From NCBI RefSeq assembly GCF_001528665.1, contig NZ_BBYJ01000004.1, positions 436,472 to 500,471 on the forward strand: a stretch of DNA of 64,000 nucleotides, given 5' to 3'. The translations under genes were made by a program, and so were the position numbers. The notes beneath the pieces were generated by a model that was not told the DNA's origin, did not search any database, and saw only the letters and a list, made by a program, of their open reading frames with translations. Shown piece by piece: positions 58,960-64,000 of the stretch. The stretch comes from Microtetraspora malaysiensis. Lineage in GTDB: Bacteria > Actinomycetota > Actinomycetes > Streptosporangiales > Streptosporangiaceae. Numbering within the stretch: the first letter of the stretch is position 1; every line of letters begins with the position of its first letter.

Positions 58960-60966
58960 TCAGCGGGCCGCGGCGCAGACGACCGTCGTCTCCGGCGCGT
59001 AGGTGGTCGTGAACGTCTGGCGGCCGGCCACCTTGCCGTTCTGCCGGAGCGTACGGGTGACCTCGACGGTGAACCCGGCCTGACCGGCCACCGGCACGCA
59101 GCCGGGCCCCTCGACCGTACGGACCTCGGGGTTGACCTGCTGGGACCGGACCGGATCGGAGAACTCGACCTCGTACCGCTTGGTGCTCCAGAGTTCGACG
59201 GTCACCGAGGTGTCCGTGGCGCTCGCGCGTACCAGCACGCCGTAGGGCGAGTCGTTCTTCCACTCCAGGTCGGGGCCCGGATAGGAGACCGCCGCGTCCA
59301 GACCCGGGGGGTAGTTCCTGATGTGGTGGTCGTGCGGGGTGCGCTCCACGTCCTCCAGCCCGGCACGCATGGCCGCGTTGAACAGCGTGGTCGCGACCTG
59401 CGAGATGCCGGCCACGTCGGCCCCGGCCGTCCCGCGGGTCCGCGTCGGCGCCGCGCCGCCGACATACCCTCCGGTGGGCTCCCGCCTGCCCAGGAAACCG
59501 TTGAGCGAGAACGACTCCCCCGGCCGGACCAGCCGGCCGTCGAGCGCGCGCGCCGCGGTCTTGATGTTGGTGACCCGCGGCAGACAGCACGCGAAGGACG
59601 TGGTGAAGTCGCCGACCCGCTCGCTGATCCCCATCTGGCGCGCCTCGTCATCGGTCACGCCCGGCCGGCCCGTGGTCACGAAGGCTCGCACCGTACGGCT
59701 CCCCGCCGTGATCGCCTTGACGACGTCCGAGGACAGGCGGGCCGTGTTCAGCGTGTGGCCGGCCTTCGCCCGTACCAGCGCGGGCTTGCCACCGGTGATC
59801 GTGAACGTGGCGTCGCGAGGCAGCCGCCGGGGGTCGATGAGCCGGTCCTGCACGCCGTCCAGCGCCCGGCCCGCGTCGAAGACGGGCCGCAACTCGCGCT
59901 CCCGGTCCACGGTGAACGTGAGATTCGCGGCGATGGCCTCGGGGGAGATCTGCACCGCCCCCCGGTCGGCCGTGACCGTGACCGGGGCGGCGACCGCCCG
60001 CTTCGCCCAGGCGAGCGCGCGGCGCACCTCCGCCCGCGTCACCTTGGCCTCATCCGCCCCGACCTCCACCTCAACCATCGCGTCCGGGTTGAGGTACGCC
60101 CGCCGGATGTCGGCCGCGACCTTGGCCTGGTCGATCTGCCGACCCGCCTTCGGGTAGATCGGGACCGGGGTCAGCCCCTTGAACTCGACGCCGCCCTCCC
60201 GCGCGGGCGCGGCGAAGACGGACGCGACATCCCTGGCGACCGCGATCTCCAGCCGGGACGAATTGACCACGATCTTCGGAGGGATCTCGTGACCGGTCGT
60301 CAGAGCGTTCCAGACCGCTCCTGGGCTGGGGAAACCCCCCGACGCCTGCCGGATCGTCGCCTCCGCGTCGAGGGAGAGCCCCGCCTGCTCCGGGTTGACC
60401 GAGGCACGCTCCAGGCCCCGCTTCACGATCACCGGCGTACGGGCCAGGCCGGACAGCCTCTTCGTCAGGATCCGTACGGCCTCCGCCTCCGTCTGGCCTC
60501 CGATGTCGACGCCCAGAACGGTGGTGCCGGGCAGCACTCGACCGGCCATGAGCGCGGCGGGCACCAGATAGGCGAGCAACAGCAGGGCGAGCACGGCAGG
60601 CACGCCGAACTTGAGAAGTCTCCGGCGCGAGCCCGGCCCCGGCTCCGGTTCGGGTGGGTCGGTGCGGGGCGGCGGCTCCTCGCGCGCCGGGCGCTCCGCC
60701 ACCGGCCACGGCTGGACCGCCGGAGCCACGGCGGGCGCCGGGACACCGGGCCCGTCCGAGGAGTTCGGGCTCTTCAGGTCGTTCGGGTTGTCGGGGCTTC
60801 GCAGCCCAGGAGGCGCGGCGGACGATCCGCCGTAGATGTCGGCCGACACCCCGGGGGGCAGCGTTCCGGACGCGGGCCGTACCGGGTGCTTTCTGGGGGA
60901 CTCAGGCGGAGGCGCCGCCGCGAACGGATCCGTCGGCGGTCCGATGGACGCTTCCGCGTTCCGCAC
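58960..60966 (-). CDS. VanW-family membrane-anchored cell-wall protein
   Basis: Protein of 668 aa, GTG at 60966 with GGAGGAG 10 nt upstream. The first 115 residues are cytoplasmic, disordered and proline-rich. One membrane helix follows (FGVPAVLALLLLAYLVPAAL). Outside are two PG_binding_4-type repeats (each starting VLGVDIGGQTEAEAV or VVKAITAGS-like), then the VanW domain (about 440-600): GISERVGDFTTSF, RPGESFSLNGFLGRRE, GGYVGGA, GADVAGISQVATTLFNAAMRAGLE and PHDHHIRNYPPGLDAAV. Such proteins bind peptidoglycan; VanW itself accompanies some vancomycin-resistance clusters, but its function is unknown and no van genes are here. Confidence 0.92.
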   Translation of the reverse strand: MRNAEASIGPPTDPFAAAPPPESPRKHPVRPASGTLPPGVSADIYGGSSAAPPGLRSPDNPNDLKSPNSSDGPGVPAPAVAPAVQPWPVAERPAREEPPPRTDPPEPEPGPGSRRRLLKFGVPAVLALLLLAYLVPAALMAGRVLPGTTVLGVDIGGQTEAEAVRILTKRLSGLARTPVIVKRGLERASVNPEQAGLSLDAEATIRQASGGFPSPGAVWNALTTGHEIPPKIVVNSSRLEIAVARDVASVFAAPAREGGVEFKGLTPVPIYPKAGRQIDQAKVAADIRRAYLNPDAMVEVEVGADEAKVTRAEVRRALAWAKRAVAAPVTVTADRGAVQISPEAIAANLTFTVDRERELRPVFDAGRALDGVQDRLIDPRRLPRDATFTITGGKPALVRAKAGHTLNTARLSSDVVKAITAGSRTVRAFVTTGRPGVTDDEARQMGISERVGDFTTSFACCLPRVTNIKTAARALDGRLVRPGESFSLNGFLGRREPTGGYVGGAAPTRTRGTAGADVAGISQVATTLFNAAMRAGLEDVERTPHDHHIRNYPPGLDAAVSYPGPDLEWKNDSPYGVLVRASATDTSVTVELWSTKRYEVEFSDPVRSQQVNPEVRTVEGPGCVPVAGQAGFTVEVTRTLRQNGKVAGRQTFTTTYAPETTVVCAAAR

Positions 60967-61112
60967 GCCTAAGTCTCCTCCGGCCCAGGGGCATCTCCGC
61001 TCAGTTAACCCTAAAGCACCCCCTCCTGAACATGCCGGAAATCAGATCACAAGACTCGGAGATCGGCCACGAGCACTCAGCCCGTCTCAGCCTGAGGGAT
61101 CAGTGGCGTAGG

Positions 61113-61196
61113 GCCGTCACGGAGGCAGCCGTCACGGAGGCGGCCGTCGGTCATCGCGGCCGCCTTCCAAGCGTCGGCGTCCCAAGCGTCGGGGTC
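61113..61196. repeat. Two 15-bp tandem repeats
   Basis: GCCGTCACGGAGGCA, GCCGTCACGGAGGCG and a partial third unit (61113-61150), then CCAAGCGTCGGCGTC and CCAAGCGTCGGGGTC (61167-61196). Both arrays have a period of 15 bp. They lie in the 295-bp gap between the VanW promoter and the gatB terminator; nothing else was found there. Confidence 0.75.
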
Positions 61197-61217
61197 CTCA
61201 CCGCGCGTGCCCTGACC

Positions 61218-61249
61218 GGTCTGGAGCCAGACACGGCCGGCTCCAGACC
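61218..61249 (-). terminator. Terminator of gatB
   Basis: Perfect 11-bp stem GGTCTGGAGCC / GGCTCCAGACC with a 10-nt loop, 12 bp past the gatB stop. Confidence 0.85.
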
Positions 61250-61261
61250 AGTGGCCTGGCG

Positions 61262-62759
61262 TCAGGAGACGCCGAGCTTCTCCAGGATGAGCTCGCGGGC
61301 CCGGGCGGCGTCGGCCTTGCCCCGGCTGGCCTTCATCACGCCACCGACCAGGGCGCCCGCGGCCGCCACCTTGCCGGAACGGACCTTGTCCGCCGCGTCG
61401 GCGTTCTCCGCGAGAACCTTGTCGATGATCGCCAGCAGCTCGCCCTCGTCGTTGACGACCTGAAGGCCGCGCTTGGCGACGACGTCGTCCGGGGAACCCT
61501 CGCCGGCGAGCACGCCCTCAAGGACCTGGCGGGCCAGCTTGTCGTTCAGCGCGCCCGAGGAGACCAGCTCGGTCACCCGCGCGACCTCCGCCGGCGTGAT
61601 CGGCAGCTCGGCGAGCGGCTTGCCGGCCTCGTTGGCCCGACGGGCCAGCTCACCCATCCACCACTTGCGCGCGTCGGCGGCGGGAGCCCCGGCGGCCACG
61701 GTCGCCTCGACCAGGTCGATGGCGTCCGCGTTGTGCATCGCCGCCATGTCCAGGTCGGACACTCCCCACTCCGCCTGAAGGCGGCCGCGCCGTACCGAGG
61801 GCAGCTCGGGCAGGTCGGCCTTGAGCGAGGCGACCCACTCGCGGTCGGGGGCCATGGGCAGCAGGTCGGGCTCGGGGAAGTAGCGGTAGTCCTGCGCCTC
61901 CTCCTTGGAACGGCCGGACGTGGTCCGTCCGGTGTCCTCGTGGAAGTGCCGGGTCTCCTGGACGATGCGGCCGCCGTCGGCGAGGATCGCCGCCTGGCGC
62001 TCGATCTCGCCGCGGACCGCGCGCTCGACGCTGCGCAGCGAGTTGACGTTCTTGGTCTCGCTGCGGGTGCCCCACTCCGACGCGCCGCGCGGCATGAGCG
62101 AGACGTTGACGTCGCAGCGCAGGGAGCCCTCCTCCATGCGCACGTCCGACACGCCGAGCGCGCGCATGACCTCCCGCAGCTCCGTCACGTACGCGCGGGC
62201 GACCTCGGGGGCGAGCCGGTCGGTGCCGGGGATCGGCTTGGTGACGATCTCGACCAGCGGGATGCCGGCCCGGTTGTAGTCCACGATGGAGTAGTCGGCG
62301 CCGTGGATGCGGCCCGTGGCCCCGCCGACGTGCGTCGACTTGCCGGTGTCCTCCTCCAGGTGGACCCGCTCGATCTCGATCCGCACGGTCTCGCCGTCGA
62401 CGACGACGTCGAGGTAGCCGTCGGTGCACAGCGGCTCGTCGTACTGGCTGATCTGGTAGTTCTTCGGCATGTCCGGATAGAAGTAGTTCTTCCGGGCGAA
62501 CCTGCACCACTCAGCGATCGTGCAGTTCAGCGCGAGGCCGATGCGGATGGTCGACTCGATCGCCTCGGCGTTCGCGACCGGGAGCGAGCCCGGCAGCGCC
62601 AGGCAGACGGGACAGACGTGCGTGTTCGGCGGCGCCCCGAACTCGGTCGGGCAGCCGCAGAACATCTTCGACTCGGTGCCGAGCTCGACGTGCGTCTCCA
62701 ACCCCAGCACCGGTTCGAAGCGCTCCAGCGCCTCGTCGTACGGCATGAACGTCTCAGTA

Positions 62760-62767
<8 letters not shown>
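61262..62767 (-). CDS. gatB: Asp/Glu-tRNA amidotransferase subunit B
   Basis: Protein of 501 aa, ATG at 62767, overlapping the gatA stop by 8 nt. The kinase-like N-domain has [33 protein letters not shown] (zinc cysteines CxC and CPxC), [22 protein letters not shown], and [14 protein letters not shown]. The helical and YqeY tail domains ([19 protein letters not shown] onward) bind the tRNA. It phosphorylates Glu-tRNA-Gln (or Asp-tRNA-Asn) for amidation with ammonia from GatA. Confidence 0.97.

Positions 62768-64000
<1,233 letters not shown>

Noticed and set aside
58960..60966. VanW protein as a sign of a glycopeptide-resistance cluster
   Set aside because: No vanH, vanA, vanX, vanR or vanS genes nearby. 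VanW-domain proteins are common in actinobacteria.

Overview
The window looks like chromosomal DNA of a high-GC actinomycete. GC is high throughout, GTG starts are frequent, and many genes appear leaderless, with a TANNNT -10 box 6-8 nt before the start codon. Several families are typical of actinobacteria: an NdgR-type IclR regulator, a DUF1707 protein, VanW and CAP-domain proteins, and HU. From memory, the order hup-leuDC-ndgR / tRNA-Glu,Gln-gltX / cimA / ilvE-leuB / serA / ilvCNB / gatBA follows a conserved Streptomyces chromosome segment. The repertoire would fit Streptosporangiales, but that placement is inference. No prophage, insertion sequence, CRISPR array or secondary-metabolite cluster was seen.

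Layout. 0-2 kb: a drug-efflux MFS gene cut by the left edge, divergent from its TetR regulator, then a small OB-like protein. 2-5.5 kb: hup, a small unknown gene, leuD, leuC and divergent ndgR. 5.5-16.5 kb: housekeeping genes, including a large acidic unknown protein, a hotdog thioesterase, a thioredoxin-like protein, a tRNA-Gln/Glu/Glu cluster, an M3 peptidase, a PadR/MATE pair, gltX with a FAH-family hydrolase, a heme-oxygenase-like ABM protein and a VOC protein. 16.7-24 kb: a secreted heparinase-like protein, cimA, an O-methyltransferase, ilvE and leuB. 23.7-28 kb: a ROK repressor and a xylose-type ABC importer. 28.7 kb: serA. 30.5-48.5 kb: accessory block with an SseB-like protein, a sugar MFS transporter, a partial complex I operon (nuoA, a NuoB/NuoD-like remnant, nuoHJKLMN), a PadR-ABC-FtsX operon and cell-envelope genes (CAP, FHA, DacB). 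48.5-52 kb: ilvBNC. 52.5-64 kb: a GGDEF-EAL protein, a hydroxyacid dehydrogenase, a PQQ-type sugar dehydrogenase lipoprotein, a MarR/hydrolase pair, a VanW protein, gatB and a truncated gatA.

Themes. (1) Branched-chain amino-acid synthesis dominates: leuCD, leuB, cimA, ilvBNC and ilvE. Two layers of control can be read. A palindrome GTCTC-N7-GAGAC lies at the leuC/ndgR, cimA and (as ATCTC-N7-GAGAT) ilvB promoters and is a candidate NdgR box. cimA and ilvB also have classic attenuators, with leader peptides containing Leu-Leu-Ile-Ile and Ile-Leu-Val-Val-Leu followed by intrinsic terminators. (2) tRNA-Glu, tRNA-Gln, gltX and gatBA together fit the indirect Glu-tRNA(Gln) amidation route. (3) A family of roughly 170-bp intergenic repeats (five units at four loci) sits next to gene 3' ends and is not one I recognise. 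(4) The nuo operon encodes only membrane-arm subunits plus one degenerate NuoB/NuoD-like protein, so its electron donor and function are open.
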